From Alkalimonas cellulosilytica (GTDB lineage: Bacteria; Pseudomonadota; Gammaproteobacteria; Enterobacterales; Alteromonadaceae): DNA of 64,000 nt. A model generated the notes under the pieces. That model saw only the letters and a list, made by a program, of their open reading frames with translations. It was not told the origin of the DNA and searched no databases. A program made the translations under genes and the position numbers. Of this stretch, positions 53,685 to 62,400 are shown one piece after another (the stretch's first letter is position 1; every line of letters begins with the position of its first letter). Location: the NCBI RefSeq assembly GCF_036325985.1, contig NZ_JAUHLI010000014.1, forward strand, positions 43,607 through 107,606, in the 5' to 3' direction.

Positions 53685-54079
53685 CAGTTATCTACCAGTA
53701 CGCGATCTGTCGGGTCAAAGCGGGGTGATTGAATGGACAGTACTTGTAAAGGCTCATCGGAGGTCACTTCCAGCAGCCCATGCACTGTGCCAGGCGGGAT
53801 CAACAGATAATCCCCGGCCTGAATGCTCACCTCAGCATCGGCCAAGCGCATGCGGGCACTGCCCTGCAGCACATAAATTTGCTCGGTATGACGTTGATGG
53901 TAATGGTTGGGCACAGCGCCACGGATGGTTAGTAAGAAGCTGCTGCTATGCTCTGTTGCTGCCAACGGCTGGTTGTGAATAGCCGGTGCATCTGCCGGGG
54001 CCACCAGCTCTGGTAAATGCAGCAGGGTGGACGAGCAAAGGATAGCTGGTAAAGCGAGCAATGAAGTGAAAAAACTCAT
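53684..54079 (-). CDS. Secreted cupin-domain protein
   Basis: 131 residues. A signal segment (about 1-22) is followed by a single cupin_2 domain with NHYHQRHTEQIYVLQGSARMRL (metal-binding histidines and Glu) and GDYLLIPPGTVHGLL. The start at 54079 follows AGAAGG; longer frames upstream have no signal peptide. A periplasmic metal-binding enzyme or binding protein is likely, with unknown substrate. It is translationally coupled to the YdjM-like gene. Confidence 0.8.
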   Translation of the reverse strand: MSFFTSLLALPAILCSSTLLHLPELVAPADAPAIHNQPLAATEHSSSFLLTIRGAVPNHYHQRHTEQIYVLQGSARMRLADAEVSIQAGDYLLIPPGTVHGLLEVTSDEPLQVLSIQSPRFDPTDRVLVDN

Positions 54080-54169
54080 GGACCAGACCTTCTTATGCAA
54101 AGCAACCAGCTTAAAAGAAGGTCTGAATTCTGTCCAGTAACTGCTGTGTTGCAGCACAGCAGCTTGCTA

Positions 54170-54445
54170 TTAGTGGGCGCGGTACAAACGGCAAAAATAG
54201 TCGATAATGGAGTCGGAATCAAAACGGCTGAACTTCAAATGATGCTTTTGCACAATGGCGTCTGCCAAAGAGCGCAAGGTGACATCCAGCGACTGGCCAC
54301 AGGGGCGAGTGAGCTCATGGCGGCTGAACAAGTAATTCAGTGCAACCGAGGTATAGGACTTGCCGGCGACAGGTTGAACCAACTGCAGTTCATGCAGACG
54401 AACGCCAAGGTTGCGTAATTTTTCTAAGCGACTTTGTTCGTTCAT
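54170..54445 (-). CDS. Unrecognised 91-residue protein
   Basis: No family recognised. The protein is soluble, charged and helical (MNEQSRLEKLRNLGVRL), with two cysteines. It ends DSIIDYFCRLYRAH. A near-ideal GGAGGA ribosome site lies just before the ATG, supporting expression. It may be a small regulator. It lies alone between the cupin gene and cpdB. Confidence 0.62.
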   Translation of the reverse strand: MNEQSRLEKLRNLGVRLHELQLVQPVAGKSYTSVALNYLFSRHELTRPCGQSLDVTLRSLADAIVQKHHLKFSRFDSDSIIDYFCRLYRAH

Positions 54446-54624
54446 GGTGCGTCCTCCAACAGTGTATGCGGGTTATCCGGTACATAGAGGTTATCGTCTT
54501 TGTCGCTGATAACTTGAGCGGTAATTTGCAAAAGCCTGTGCAGAAAGGCCGTAAAATTGTCACGAAAAAAATGCTACAATCTGCGAATTCAGCATCTTAA
54601 TGCCGTTTTTAAGAAGAGAGTTCC

Positions 54625-56565
54625 ATGAGAAAAACCACCTTTTTTTCGTTGCTGGTAGTGCTGGCGGTATCTTTGCAAGGTTGTTCGCCCTCCCCGGAAC
54701 GGGAGCAGCACGTTGAGCTGCGCATTTTGCATACCAATGATTTGCATGCCTACCTGCTGGGCTACGATTATTTCCAGCAGCGCGAGACCGACCGGTTTGG
54801 TTTGGCCCATACGGCGGCTTTGGTGCATCAGGCCAGATTGGAGCAGCCGAACAGCCTGCTGTTTGATAACGGCGATACCATTCAGGGCAGCGCCATGGGC
54901 GACTGGGCCCATGCTCAGGGCCTGGAGTATCTGAAGCAGCAACGCCACCCGGTGATCCGGGCGATGAACTACCTGGGCTATAATGCAGCAGCGCTGGGTA
55001 ATCATGAGTTTAACTATGGCCTTGAGTACCTGGATGCCACCATTGAAGGGGCGACTTTTCCGTTTTTATCGGCCAATGTGTTTGAGCCGGATGCTGCAGC
55101 CGATGACTGGCAGGCCAGCCGTTATACGCCTTATGTGATTCAAAGTCATAGCTTTGTCGGCACCGATTTGCAGCGCCATGATATTCAGGTGGGGGTGCTT
55201 GGGCTGGTGCCGCCGGATATTATGCGCTGGGATCGGCATCATCTGGAAGGCCGGGTGCAGGCTCGGGATATGCTGGCAGCCGCTCAGTACTTTGTACCGA
55301 AAATGCGCGCCGAAGGTGCGGATGTGGTAGTGGTGATTGCCCATACCGGCCTGCGGGATTATGGCGATTATCCTGAGTTTGCCGAGCAAACCGGGCTCTA
55401 TCTGGCGCAAGTGGAAGGGGTCGATGCCTTGTTGCTGGGCCATCAGCACCGGCAACTGCCGGGGCCGGATTATCAGGACCTGGCCGGAGTAGATGCCGAG
55501 CGTGGCTTTATTCATGGCGTACCCGCTGTGATGGGCGGCCAGTATGGCAGCCATCTGGGCGTGATCGATCTAACGCTAAAGCGTAACGATGGTACCTGGC
55601 AAGTGGTGCAGGCTACCAGTGAGCTGAGGCAGGTTGGTCCGGAGCGTGATGAACTGTTGGTGGCTTTACTGAGTGATGAACAAGCTCAAACCCTGGCGAT
55701 GTTAAATCAGCCTTTGGGTGACACCGAGGGTGCCATTGAGAACTTTTTTGCCCGGGTTACCCCGAACACAGCCGTGGCCTGGGTCAATCAGGCGCAAAGC
55801 TGGTACGCAACCAGCCTGCAGCAGCGGGGCGAGTTGCCGGATTTACCCATTATCAGTGCTGCCGCGCCGTTTCGCAGTGGTTTTGGCGGGCCGGAAGACT
55901 ATACCCATTTGGCTGCCGGGCCGCTGACGCTTGGCAATATCGCTGATCTGTACATTTACCCCAACACCTTGCGGGTAATTGAGTTAAGCGGCAGTGAGCT
56001 GCGCGACTGGCTGGAAATGTCGGCCCGGACTTTCAATACCATCGAAGCCGGCAAAGACGAGTGGCAGCCATTGCTGGCGCCACGGATCCCAAGTTACAAC
56101 TTCGACATGATGAACGAACTGAGTTACCGCATTGATTTAAGCCAGCCTGCCCGCTTTGATGGTGAGGGCCAGCAAGTGAGCGATAGCCATCGTATTGTTG
56201 ATTTAAGCTATCAGGGACAGCCGGTCAGCGCCGAGCAGCGCTTCTTGCTGGCAACCAACAATTACCGGGTGAGCGGTGGTGGCTTTTTCCCGCATGCCAC
56301 CACAGCTCCGGTGCATTACACCGGCCAGATGGAAGTAAGGCAAATCATCGCAGCCTACACCCGCGAACAGGCTAAGCAGCATAGCGCAGCCATTCCGGTG
56401 CAACTGCAACAGAACTGGCAACTCAAGCTCCCGGCTGAGGCCCGGCTGGAGTTTCGTAGCAGCAGCCTGGAAGCAGCCAAAGCCAAAGCAGAACAGCATC
56501 CGCGCCTGCAGTTTCTGGGCTTGGATGATGACGGCTATGGCCGTTATCAGTATCTACCGGAGTAA
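54625..56565 (+). CDS. cpdB: 2',3'-cyclic-nucleotide 2'-phosphodiesterase / 3'-nucleotidase, lipoprotein form
   Basis: 646 residues, the length of CpdB. The N-terminus has a lipobox (VSLQGC, Cys near 20), so it is probably anchored as a lipoprotein, unlike soluble E. coli CpdB. The calcineurin-type metallophosphoesterase domain has LHTNDLHAY, DNGDTIQGS, GNHEFNYG and LLGHQHRQLPG. A C-terminal 5'-nucleotidase domain follows (about 365-600, LATNNYRVSGGGFFP). It hydrolyses 2',3'-cyclic nucleotides and 3'-nucleotides outside the cytoplasm for purine salvage. It is followed by rluF after five bases. Confidence 0.88.
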   Translation: MRKTTFFSLLVVLAVSLQGCSPSPEREQHVELRILHTNDLHAYLLGYDYFQQRETDRFGLAHTAALVHQARLEQPNSLLFDNGDTIQGSAMGDWAHAQGLEYLKQQRHPVIRAMNYLGYNAAALGNHEFNYGLEYLDATIEGATFPFLSANVFEPDAAADDWQASRYTPYVIQSHSFVGTDLQRHDIQVGVLGLVPPDIMRWDRHHLEGRVQARDMLAAAQYFVPKMRAEGADVVVVIAHTGLRDYGDYPEFAEQTGLYLAQVEGVDALLLGHQHRQLPGPDYQDLAGVDAERGFIHGVPAVMGGQYGSHLGVIDLTLKRNDGTWQVVQATSELRQVGPERDELLVALLSDEQAQTLAMLNQPLGDTEGAIENFFARVTPNTAVAWVNQAQSWYATSLQQRGELPDLPIISAAAPFRSGFGGPEDYTHLAAGPLTLGNIADLYIYPNTLRVIELSGSELRDWLEMSARTFNTIEAGKDEWQPLLAPRIPSYNFDMMNELSYRIDLSQPARFDGEGQQVSDSHRIVDLSYQGQPVSAEQRFLLATNNYRVSGGGFFPHATTAPVHYTGQMEVRQIIAAYTREQAKQHSAAIPVQLQQNWQLKLPAEARLEFRSSSLEAAKAKAEQHPRLQFLGLDDDGYGRYQYLPE

Positions 56566-56570
56566 GCGTT

Positions 56571-57383
56571 TTGAGCGAAGCAGCAGGCATGCGCCTGAAT
56601 AAATACATCAGTGAAACCGGTATCTGTTCACGGCGCGAAGCCGATCGGCTGATTGAACAGGGTCAGGTACTGGTCAATGGCAGCCCGGCCGAAACCGGCA
56701 TGAAGGTGAGCGATGCCGACAGCATTGTGGTGGCAGGCAAGCCGCTCAAAGCCAAGCCTAAAGCCGTCTATCTGGTGTATCACAAGCCGGTGGGCGTGGT
56801 CTGTACCACCGATACGGCGGTTAAAGGCAATATTGTTGATGCGGTGAACTACCCGCAGCGCATTTTCCCAATCGGCCGGTTGGATAAACCGTCGTCCGGT
56901 TTGATTTTGCTGACCAATGATGGCGACATCGTCAATAAGATTTTGCGCGCTGGCAATGCCCATGAAAAGGAATATCTGGTCAGTGTTGATAAACCCATCA
57001 ACCGTCATTTTTGTCAGCGAATGGCAGCTGGCGTACCGATCCTTGGCACTGTGACTAAGCCGTGCAAGGTCACGCAAATTGGACCGGATCGTTTTTCCAT
57101 TATCCTGACCCAGGGACTTAACCGGCAAATCCGTCGTATGACGGCGTACCTTGGTTTTGAAGTGACCCGGCTCAAGCGCATTCGCATTATGAGTATTCAG
57201 CTGGCCGATTTAAAACCCGGCCAGTGGCGCGAAGTCACCCCAGCAGAGTTTGCTCTGCTGAGTGATTTGTTAAAAGATTCGGTGAAAACCGAAGAGGCCT
57301 CACAAGGGGCCGGAGCCGGTATCAAAAAGCGGGGTCATCAACCACGCATTGAGCGGCCGAAGCGGCAGTACCGTTCGGGCTAG
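56571..57383 (+). CDS. rluF: 23S rRNA pseudouridine synthase, RluF type
   Basis: A 270-residue enzyme. An S4 RNA-binding domain is first (MRLNKYISETGICSRREADRLI), then the pseudouridine synthase domain with YHKPVGVVCTTD and the catalytic Asp in IGRLDKPSSGLILLTND. RluF modifies U2604 of 23S rRNA in E. coli; closest relatives RluB/RluE cannot be ruled out. I use the TTG at 56571 with GGAG upstream; an ATG at 56589 is the alternative and would start exactly at the S4 domain. The basic C-terminal tail is disordered. Confidence 0.85.
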   Translation: MSEAAGMRLNKYISETGICSRREADRLIEQGQVLVNGSPAETGMKVSDADSIVVAGKPLKAKPKAVYLVYHKPVGVVCTTDTAVKGNIVDAVNYPQRIFPIGRLDKPSSGLILLTNDGDIVNKILRAGNAHEKEYLVSVDKPINRHFCQRMAAGVPILGTVTKPCKVTQIGPDRFSIILTQGLNRQIRRMTAYLGFEVTRLKRIRIMSIQLADLKPGQWREVTPAEFALLSDLLKDSVKTEEASQGAGAGIKKRGHQPRIERPKRQYRSG

Positions 57384-57427
57384 TCTGATAAACCAGCCCG
57401 CTTCAGCTAACGGAGCAAGGCGCTGCT

Positions 57428-58297
57428 CTAATCTGCCAGCGCCTGATACAAAGTGCGGATCCAGCGCTCTTCGGTAATGAAATTCCAGTGCCAATCCTGC
57501 CATTGCTCACCCAGGCCCCTTGCTATCATCGCTTCCAGTGTCAGGTCTTCGGCTTTGAACTGCTGCACCTGAGCCAGTGTGGCTTCCATCATCCGCAATT
57601 CCCGCTCTAAGCCAGCCCGGTTGGTTAACTCGCCGTGCCCTGGGATCACCCGGGTGTTGGCATCAATGCTGGCGAACACGTGACGGGTCACGTCCATATA
57701 AGCTTGCAGATTGCCGCCGGCGTTGGTGTCGATAAAGGGGAAGCGGCCTTCAAACATCAGATCGCCCATATGCACCACATTGGCCGCTTTAAACCACACG
57801 ATGCTATCGCCATCGGTATGGCTTGGTTGCATGGCGGTCAGCAGGATATGCTGGCCGTTCATATGCAGGCTTAATTGGTCGGTAAAGGTCAGGTTGGGCA
57901 AGCCTTCGGCCGGAAAATTGCTATCGGCTTGCAGGCGTTTACGGACATTATCGTGGGCAATAATGCGGCTATCTGCGGCCAGTTTGGCATTGCCGCCGAC
58001 GTGATCGCCGTGAAAGTGGGTATTGACCAGCACTTGCAGCGTTTGCCCTTCGGCCAGCTCACTCAGCTTGGCTTCAATCTTGCCGGCCATTTCGGCAAAC
58101 TGGGCATCGATCAGCAAAATGCCATCGTCCCCAGTCAGGGCTGCCATATTGCCGCCAGCACCGGTTAGCATGTAAAGGCCCGGTGCCAGCTCGGTTGCTT
58201 CGATCTGCACATCGGCAAAGCGATCAGCCAGTGCACGGCTGCTTACAAGTAATAAAACGCTGCAGAGTAAAAGGTGTAGCAGTTGAATGGTGCGCAT
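57428..58297 (-). CDS. Secreted metallo-beta-lactamase-fold hydrolase
   Basis: 289 residues with a signal peptide (about 1-25, ending SRALAD). The zinc-binding motif is THFHGDHVGGN, with a further His in PSHTDGDS and a final one in VIPGHGELTN. The metal site is therefore complete. The family includes beta-lactamases, but also glyoxalase II-like and other hydrolases, and this protein resembles the latter uncharacterised periplasmic group. The substrate is unknown. Confidence 0.82.
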   Translation of the reverse strand: MRTIQLLHLLLCSVLLLVSSRALADRFADVQIEATELAPGLYMLTGAGGNMAALTGDDGILLIDAQFAEMAGKIEAKLSELAEGQTLQVLVNTHFHGDHVGGNAKLAADSRIIAHDNVRKRLQADSNFPAEGLPNLTFTDQLSLHMNGQHILLTAMQPSHTDGDSIVWFKAANVVHMGDLMFEGRFPFIDTNAGGNLQAYMDVTRHVFASIDANTRVIPGHGELTNRAGLERELRMMEATLAQVQQFKAEDLTLEAMIARGLGEQWQDWHWNFITEERWIRTLYQALAD

Positions 58298-58369
58298 CAG
58301 GATCTCCAGAGTGGTTGCGAACAGGAAACAAGAGTCGTTAGTATGAAAGCCTAGTGAATTTCTGCCGGT

Positions 58370-59272
58370 TTGGATCTGTTTTTGCCAAAAAATAATACCT
58401 TTGAAACAGTTACCATTTGCTCCGGGCCAGCCTTACCTGGCCTTGCTGCCAGCTACCTGCGCGCGCTGTGGGCCAAGGGCAGCAAAGACGCCGGGCCTTT
58501 ACGCGCCTGTGCTTTGCTTGAGCAGCTACCGCTGCAGCAGCTTCAGGCCTACCAACAGCTATGCCAGTGGCCGCAGCTAAGTCCACAGCTAAGCCCGCCG
58601 CCCTGCTGGTTGCAGCTGGTTAGTTTTCCGTTGCAGTTAAAGCTTGTAACGCACCCGCGTTTTCCGTTACCCGCCATGGGGCTGGTGCATCTTGAAAACC
58701 GGATTGAGTACTTTTGTCCGTTGGATTCCGCTATAGCAGTGGATTTTAATTGCTGTACCGAAGCCGCGCAGCCGCATGAAAAAGGCCGTACCGTTGCGCT
58801 GATCACCGAAGCAAGGCAAGCAGAGCGGCTCATTTGGCGCAGCAGGGCGGTGTATCTGCAGCGCCTGCGTACCCCCTCCAGCCGCCAGGAGCAACCAGCG
58901 GTTACCATCCGCTATGCTTCTCAAAGTGCAGAATGGCCGCTGCCGGTCAGTCTGGGGTGGCGTTATGGCCGTGTATCGGGCGATCTGAATCCGATTCATC
59001 TGCATCCCTTGCTTGCCCGCTTGTTTGGCTTTACAGCCAACATTGCCCATGGCATGTGGAGCAAAGCGCGTTGCCTTAGCGAACTGGCGGCACAGGGGCT
59101 GCTGCCAGAGCCGCCCTATCAGGTCGAGGTACGCTTTGCCAAACCCATCTTGCTGCCAGCTCAGGTTCAGCTGCATTGGCAGTCAAGCGGGCAGAGCATT
59201 AATTTTGCGCTCTGTTCGGCTGACGGAGTACGCTGTCATTTGCAGGGCGCAGTGACCACCATCAGCCGTTAA
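58370..59272 (+). CDS. MaoC-like hydratase-fold protein
   Basis: 300 residues. The C-terminal half (about 185-295) has a MaoC hot-dog domain with GRVSGDLNPIHLHPLLARLFGF, containing the catalytic-type Asp/His pair, and IAHGMWSKARCL. The N-terminal half is a diverged second hot-dog domain. Proteins of this shape hydrate enoyl-CoA or act on related acyl thioesters. The start is a TTG at 58370; the nearest ATG is far inside, so the exact N-terminus is uncertain. It is divergent from the MBL-fold gene. Confidence 0.78.
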   Translation: MDLFLPKNNTFETVTICSGPALPGLAASYLRALWAKGSKDAGPLRACALLEQLPLQQLQAYQQLCQWPQLSPQLSPPPCWLQLVSFPLQLKLVTHPRFPLPAMGLVHLENRIEYFCPLDSAIAVDFNCCTEAAQPHEKGRTVALITEARQAERLIWRSRAVYLQRLRTPSSRQEQPAVTIRYASQSAEWPLPVSLGWRYGRVSGDLNPIHLHPLLARLFGFTANIAHGMWSKARCLSELAAQGLLPEPPYQVEVRFAKPILLPAQVQLHWQSSGQSINFALCSADGVRCHLQGAVTTISR

Positions 59273-59402
59273 GCTTTTCCGGTTCATGGTCAGCAGGCTA
59301 GATTTCAGCGCAGGTTCAGGCTGGATGACGTCTTATTGAGCTTTGGGGCTGTAAGCGGCAGGTGCTGCCATGGCGCAGCCTGGATCCTCTATAAGGTAGC
59401 TA

Positions 59403-59978
59403 ATGATGAATAAAAGCCTCTGTCTCGCGTTTGGTTTCTGTAGTGTGGCGCCCTTGCTCTTGGTGAATACGGTATGTGCTGGAACGGTGCTGACCGATGC
59501 CAACCTGACCAAGCTGGAAGCGGCCTTGCCGGCACTTGCCAGGGTAGAGCAGGACAATGTTGCTTCTTTGTATCAGGTTAGGCTGCAAGCGCATTGCGAT
59601 TGGTCGCGTCATGCGGCAGAGGTGCGGGCGCAGCAGGAAGGGCAAGGCTACCTGGATGAGGTGGATTTGATTCTGGCAGAGCATGAACTGACTGCACCGC
59701 TTTTTATGGAGTTAACCGCCAAGGGCAGTTGGCCGGTACTGGACTCGATGCGGCCCATGCTACAGGTATCGCGGCGTGCGCTACCATTCTTGCCGGAGCC
59801 TCAGCGTCAGCAGACTGTGCAGGTGCTGGACCAAACCGATCACATGACCCAGGCGATAGGCCCTTGCCTGACCGACGCGGATAAAGTGGCTCTGCAGCAA
59901 CATCGTGGACGCTTGCTGGCACTGGCCGGTCGGATGCCGGGTGGCCTCATTCCCGCCAAAGCAGAATGGATGCCGTAA
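59403..59978 (+). CDS. Unrecognised secreted 191-residue protein
   Basis: No family recognised. A signal peptide (about 1-26, ending VCAGT) is followed by a helical soluble domain with two cysteines (AHCDWSRH, GPCLTD) and GRMPGGLIP near the end. The start follows AAGGTAGCT. It is probably periplasmic. It is a single gene with no clear partner, since gaps of 130 and 208 bases separate it from its neighbours. Confidence 0.7.
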   Translation: MMNKSLCLAFGFCSVAPLLLVNTVCAGTVLTDANLTKLEAALPALARVEQDNVASLYQVRLQAHCDWSRHAAEVRAQQEGQGYLDEVDLILAEHELTAPLFMELTAKGSWPVLDSMRPMLQVSRRALPFLPEPQRQQTVQVLDQTDHMTQAIGPCLTDADKVALQQHRGRLLALAGRMPGGLIPAKAEWMP

Positions 59979-60186
59979 CACCGGTTGGTCCAGGGGGAAG
60001 TTGAAGCGGACAGGAGCTATTGCAAAGACGCTAAATTCAGGTGATATTGACGAATCTTTTGGCAGGACAAGCCATTTTAAGTGGTATTGCTATTTTAAGT
60101 TATTGATAAATATTAATATTAAAGTTGGCACGTTAGCTGCTATCTACACGGAAGTTGTTTGGCAAATAAGTTTGAAAGGATAAAAC

Positions 60187-60594
60187 ATGGGATTGTTTCG
60201 CTTTATTTTTAATGTGCTCTGGTTTGTATTGGGTGGTTTTGTTATGGGTCTGGCCTGGTGGCTGACTGGTTTGATTTGCTTTATCACCATCATCGGTATT
60301 CCTTTTGGCCGCTCCTGCTTTGTGATTGGCCAGATGGCATTTTGGCCTTTTGGCAAAGAAAGCATCAACCGCCGTTACATCAACCGGGCAGAAGACATTG
60401 GTACCGGCGCTTTAGGCAGCCTGGGCAATATCATCTGGTTTATCTTTATCGGCATTTGGCTGGCGATAGGGCACCTGTTTCATGCGCTGGTCTGCTTTAT
60501 CACCATCATCGGCATTCCATTTGGTCTGCAGCACCTGAAGCTGGCCGCATTAACCGTCGCGCCTATTGGCCAGACGATTGTGAGTAAGGCTTAA
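60187..60594 (+). CDS. yccF: YccF family inner-membrane protein
   Basis: 135 residues. Two copies of the YccF repeat, each a membrane helix pair ending in the motif ITIIGIPFG (about residues 30-40 and 105-115). They are joined by a polar loop with INRRYINRAED. The N-terminal MGLFRFIFNVLWFVLGGF is typical. Inner-membrane protein of unknown role. The gene has its own upstream region and no close partner. Confidence 0.85.
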   Translation: MGLFRFIFNVLWFVLGGFVMGLAWWLTGLICFITIIGIPFGRSCFVIGQMAFWPFGKESINRRYINRAEDIGTGALGSLGNIIWFIFIGIWLAIGHLFHALVCFITIIGIPFGLQHLKLAALTVAPIGQTIVSKA

Positions 60595-60620
60595 ATGCCA
60601 ACAGGTAAGCAGCCAATAAA

Positions 60621-60668
60621 TCAGCACTTGATGTCATCAAATAAGTCATCAAGCGCTGCTTTGGATCC
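60621..60668 (-). pseudogene. Fragment of a ParD-type antitoxin gene, C-terminal tail
   Basis: Read on the minus strand, this stretch encodes KAALDDLFDDIKC followed by a stop, close to the tail of the intact ParD nearby (RAVLDALFDDIKS). The fragment overlaps the 3' end of vapC in another frame, so the toxin gene seems to have been joined to a decaying parD end. Confidence 0.6.
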
Positions 60669-61059
60669 AGTTTTCTAGTCGTAAACCCCCAATGCGCTCG
60701 AATTCCCGCAGGTTGTTTGTTACCAGAATTTGGCCTTCGCTTCTGGCGTGACCGCTGATATGCAGATCATTCACACCTATTGGCGTGCCGCACTGCTCCA
60801 GCTCCGAGCGAATATCCCCATAATGCTGAGCAGCTTTCTCGCCATAGGGTAAAATCACTAACCTGGAAACAAAGTCTTCCACTGCCTGGCGGTTTTGCTC
60901 TGGCTTCGTGCTTTTTTCAACGCCATGGCAAAGCTCTGCATAGGTGATGGAGCTGATGCACATCAGGCCGGCATATTTGTTAAAGGTTGCAGCAACTTCG
61001 ATAGGGCGGCGTTTTATCACGTAGATACAGATATTGGTATCCAACATGTATTTCAGCAT
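60649..61059 (-). CDS. vapC: PIN-domain toxin VapC
   Basis: A 136-residue PIN-domain ribonuclease. The acidic active site is Asp7 (MLDTNICIYVIKRRP), Glu42 (YAELCHGVEK) and an Asp in GVNDLHISGHA, with VTNNLREF near the end. Enteric VapC of this type cuts initiator tRNA. The last four residues (QSSA) run into a parD-like remnant. Its start overlaps the vapB stop (TAATG), the usual coupling. Confidence 0.93.
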   Translation of the reverse strand: MLKYMLDTNICIYVIKRRPIEVAATFNKYAGLMCISSITYAELCHGVEKSTKPEQNRQAVEDFVSRLVILPYGEKAAQHYGDIRSELEQCGTPIGVNDLHISGHARSEGQILVTNNLREFERIGGLRLENWIQSSA

Positions 61060-61292
61060 TAAAAGGCTTCCCGCTCTTGCTGTTCTTGTGATGCTCGCTC
61101 TGTCATAAAATCGTCGGTAACTGCAGTACCATGCAGGAAAAATGAATCCCAGCTATTGGCAACCGGCGTTAGAATACGATCCTGACCAACAACACGAACT
61201 GCGACTTTTTTTACGTCATCAGGAAAACGCGCATCAACCGGTAAGCGCACCGCTTGGGTGTTGTTGTTTTTAAACACAGTACCAGTACTCAT
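61059..61292 (-). CDS. vapB: Antitoxin VapB
   Basis: A 77-residue antitoxin. The SpoVT/AbrB-like DNA-binding N-terminus is TVFKNNNTQAVRLPVDARFPDDV. The toxin-binding C-terminus contains WDSFFLHGTAVTDDFMTERASQ. The ATG at 61292 has GGAG seven bases upstream, preferred to a TTG four codons earlier. VapB neutralises VapC and represses the operon. Confidence 0.9.
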   Translation of the reverse strand: MSTGTVFKNNNTQAVRLPVDARFPDDVKKVAVRVVGQDRILTPVANSWDSFFLHGTAVTDDFMTERASQEQQEREAF

Positions 61293-61324
61293 CACAAGCT
61301 CCAATATGCAGGTAGATAGTTTGA

Positions 61325-61332
61325 GTATATAC
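61325..61332. promoter_or_regulatory. Possible VapB operator
   Basis: GTATATAC is a short palindrome 33 bases before vapB, in the -10 region, where the VapBC complex usually binds. The assignment rests only on symmetry and position. Confidence 0.35.
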
Positions 61333-61386
61333 CTGTTTTTTAAAGCTGCAAAGTTAGGGGGAAGTGAGTGGGTTCCCGCAGCTTAT

Positions 61387-61686
61387 TTACTTCAGTTGCT
61401 TTTTCGGGTCTTGACGGCCATGCAATACACGAATGACCTCAATCTTGTTGCCATTCACCGAGTAAAATAAGATATGACTTTCGATTGGCAGGCTTCTGAT
61501 GCCGGGGAATAACTCTGGTCGTTCAACACCTAAGAGTGGTTGCTCGGTCAACAGCCACAGCTGACTTTTAATATTTTCCAGATAATTGTCGGATTGAAGC
61601 TGTCCCCAGCGAGAAAGACCATATTGGTAAATGTCTTTCAGATCATCTTTTGCTGCTGGTGCAATAACCAGCTGATGAGTGGTCAT
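61387..61686 (-). CDS. parE: RelE/ParE superfamily toxin ParE
   Basis: A 99-residue toxin. Typical ParE features are LVIAPAAKDDLKDIYQYGLSRWG at the N-terminus and PGIRSLPIESHILFYSVNGNKIEVIRVLHGRQDPKKQL at the C-terminus. ParE proteins of this group inhibit DNA gyrase. The gene follows parD after five bases. Confidence 0.92.
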   Translation of the reverse strand: MTTHQLVIAPAAKDDLKDIYQYGLSRWGQLQSDNYLENIKSQLWLLTEQPLLGVERPELFPGIRSLPIESHILFYSVNGNKIEVIRVLHGRQDPKKQLK

Positions 61687-61691
61687 CAGAA

Positions 61692-61949
61692 TCAGCTTTT
61701 AATGTCATCAAACAAGGCATCAAGTACCGCTCTGGATTCAACGGCAATTCCTTCGCCTCGTGCAAGTTGTTCGGTTCCCACATGAAGTTGCTGACGTAAC
61801 TGTGCTAACTTAACTTGGTGGATCCAGTCCTCATGAGTGTCCATAAAGCGCAGAGCTTCCCGAATGACTTCACTGGCATTATTGTACATACCACTTTCAA
61901 CCTTTGCTTTAACGCGTGATTCCAATTCCGGGGTCAGTGAGATATGCAT
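61692..61949 (-). CDS. parD: Antitoxin ParD
   Basis: An 85-residue antitoxin. An N-terminal ribbon-helix-helix DNA-binding domain (MHISLTPELESRVKAKVESGMYNNASEVIREALRFM) precedes the ParE-binding tail ending LDALFDDIKS. The start at 61949 follows AGAGG. An unusual perfect inverted repeat lies 44 bases upstream. Confidence 0.92.
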   Translation of the reverse strand: MHISLTPELESRVKAKVESGMYNNASEVIREALRFMDTHEDWIHQVKLAQLRQQLHVGTEQLARGEGIAVESRAVLDALFDDIKS

Positions 61950-61992
61950 AATGGCCTCTAAAAAGGTACAGACAGTTACTCTAAAAAATCTA

Positions 61993-62031
61993 GCACAACC
62001 AACAAAGATTGCCAATCTTTGTTGGTTGTGC
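61993..62031. repeat. Perfect 18-bp inverted repeat upstream of parD
   Basis: GCACAACCAACAAAGATT and its exact complement flank a 3-base loop. On the minus strand it is followed by ATTTTTTAG. It can act as a terminator that insulates parDE from upstream transcription, or be a mobile-element or recombination footprint. Confidence 0.85.
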
Positions 62032-62123
62032 TTTCGGAGTGAGAGCTTCAATCAGAGCTGCGAATCTGGGGAGGCGTGGGTAAAACAAGTGCTTTCTTAG
62101 TGGCTTAGTAGATGAATAGCCAT

Positions 62124-62150
62124 AAAAAAAGCCAGCTCAATTGAGCTGGC
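62124..62150 (-). terminator. Terminator adjacent to the ssrA-like 3' end
   Basis: The perfect palindrome GCCAGCTCAATTGAGCTGGC (62131-62150) is followed on the minus strand by seven T residues. It lies about ten bases beyond a tmRNA-like 3' end, as a real ssrA terminator would. Confidence 0.8.
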
Positions 62151-62157
62151 CTTCTGG

Positions 62158-62183
62158 TTTGGTGGAGCTGGGGGCATCTGAAC
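62158..62183 (-). other. tmRNA (ssrA) 3'-end-like attachment-site remnant
   Basis: On the minus strand the sequence reads TTCAGATGCCCCCAGCTCCACCA, with the CCAGCTCCACCA end found in proteobacterial tmRNA. The T-arm before it is diverged and no tmRNA body or 5' end is visible upstream, where a protein gene lies instead. This is best explained as the displaced ssrA end left by integration of an island. Confidence 0.6.
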
Positions 62184-62400
62184 AGTAAATTATTTAATAA
62201 TAAAAACATTGGCTTGATGCTGGTTTTTCGCCTTGAATCCATTCTGTGTTACTTTTTGTGTAACTTGAGGTTGGCGCTACCCTGTTTCAGTTTTCAGAAA
62301 TCCGAAGGGTTTTGGTTCAATTCCACTTATTGCCTGAAGTTACCTTGTCGCATGCTATTGCAAAGGCCACATACAGAATTAAACATATATAAATCATGAG

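Noticed and set aside
62131..62183. Intact tRNA or tmRNA gene
   Set aside because: Only the 3' acceptor end and terminator are present; no body or 5' end could be found upstream.
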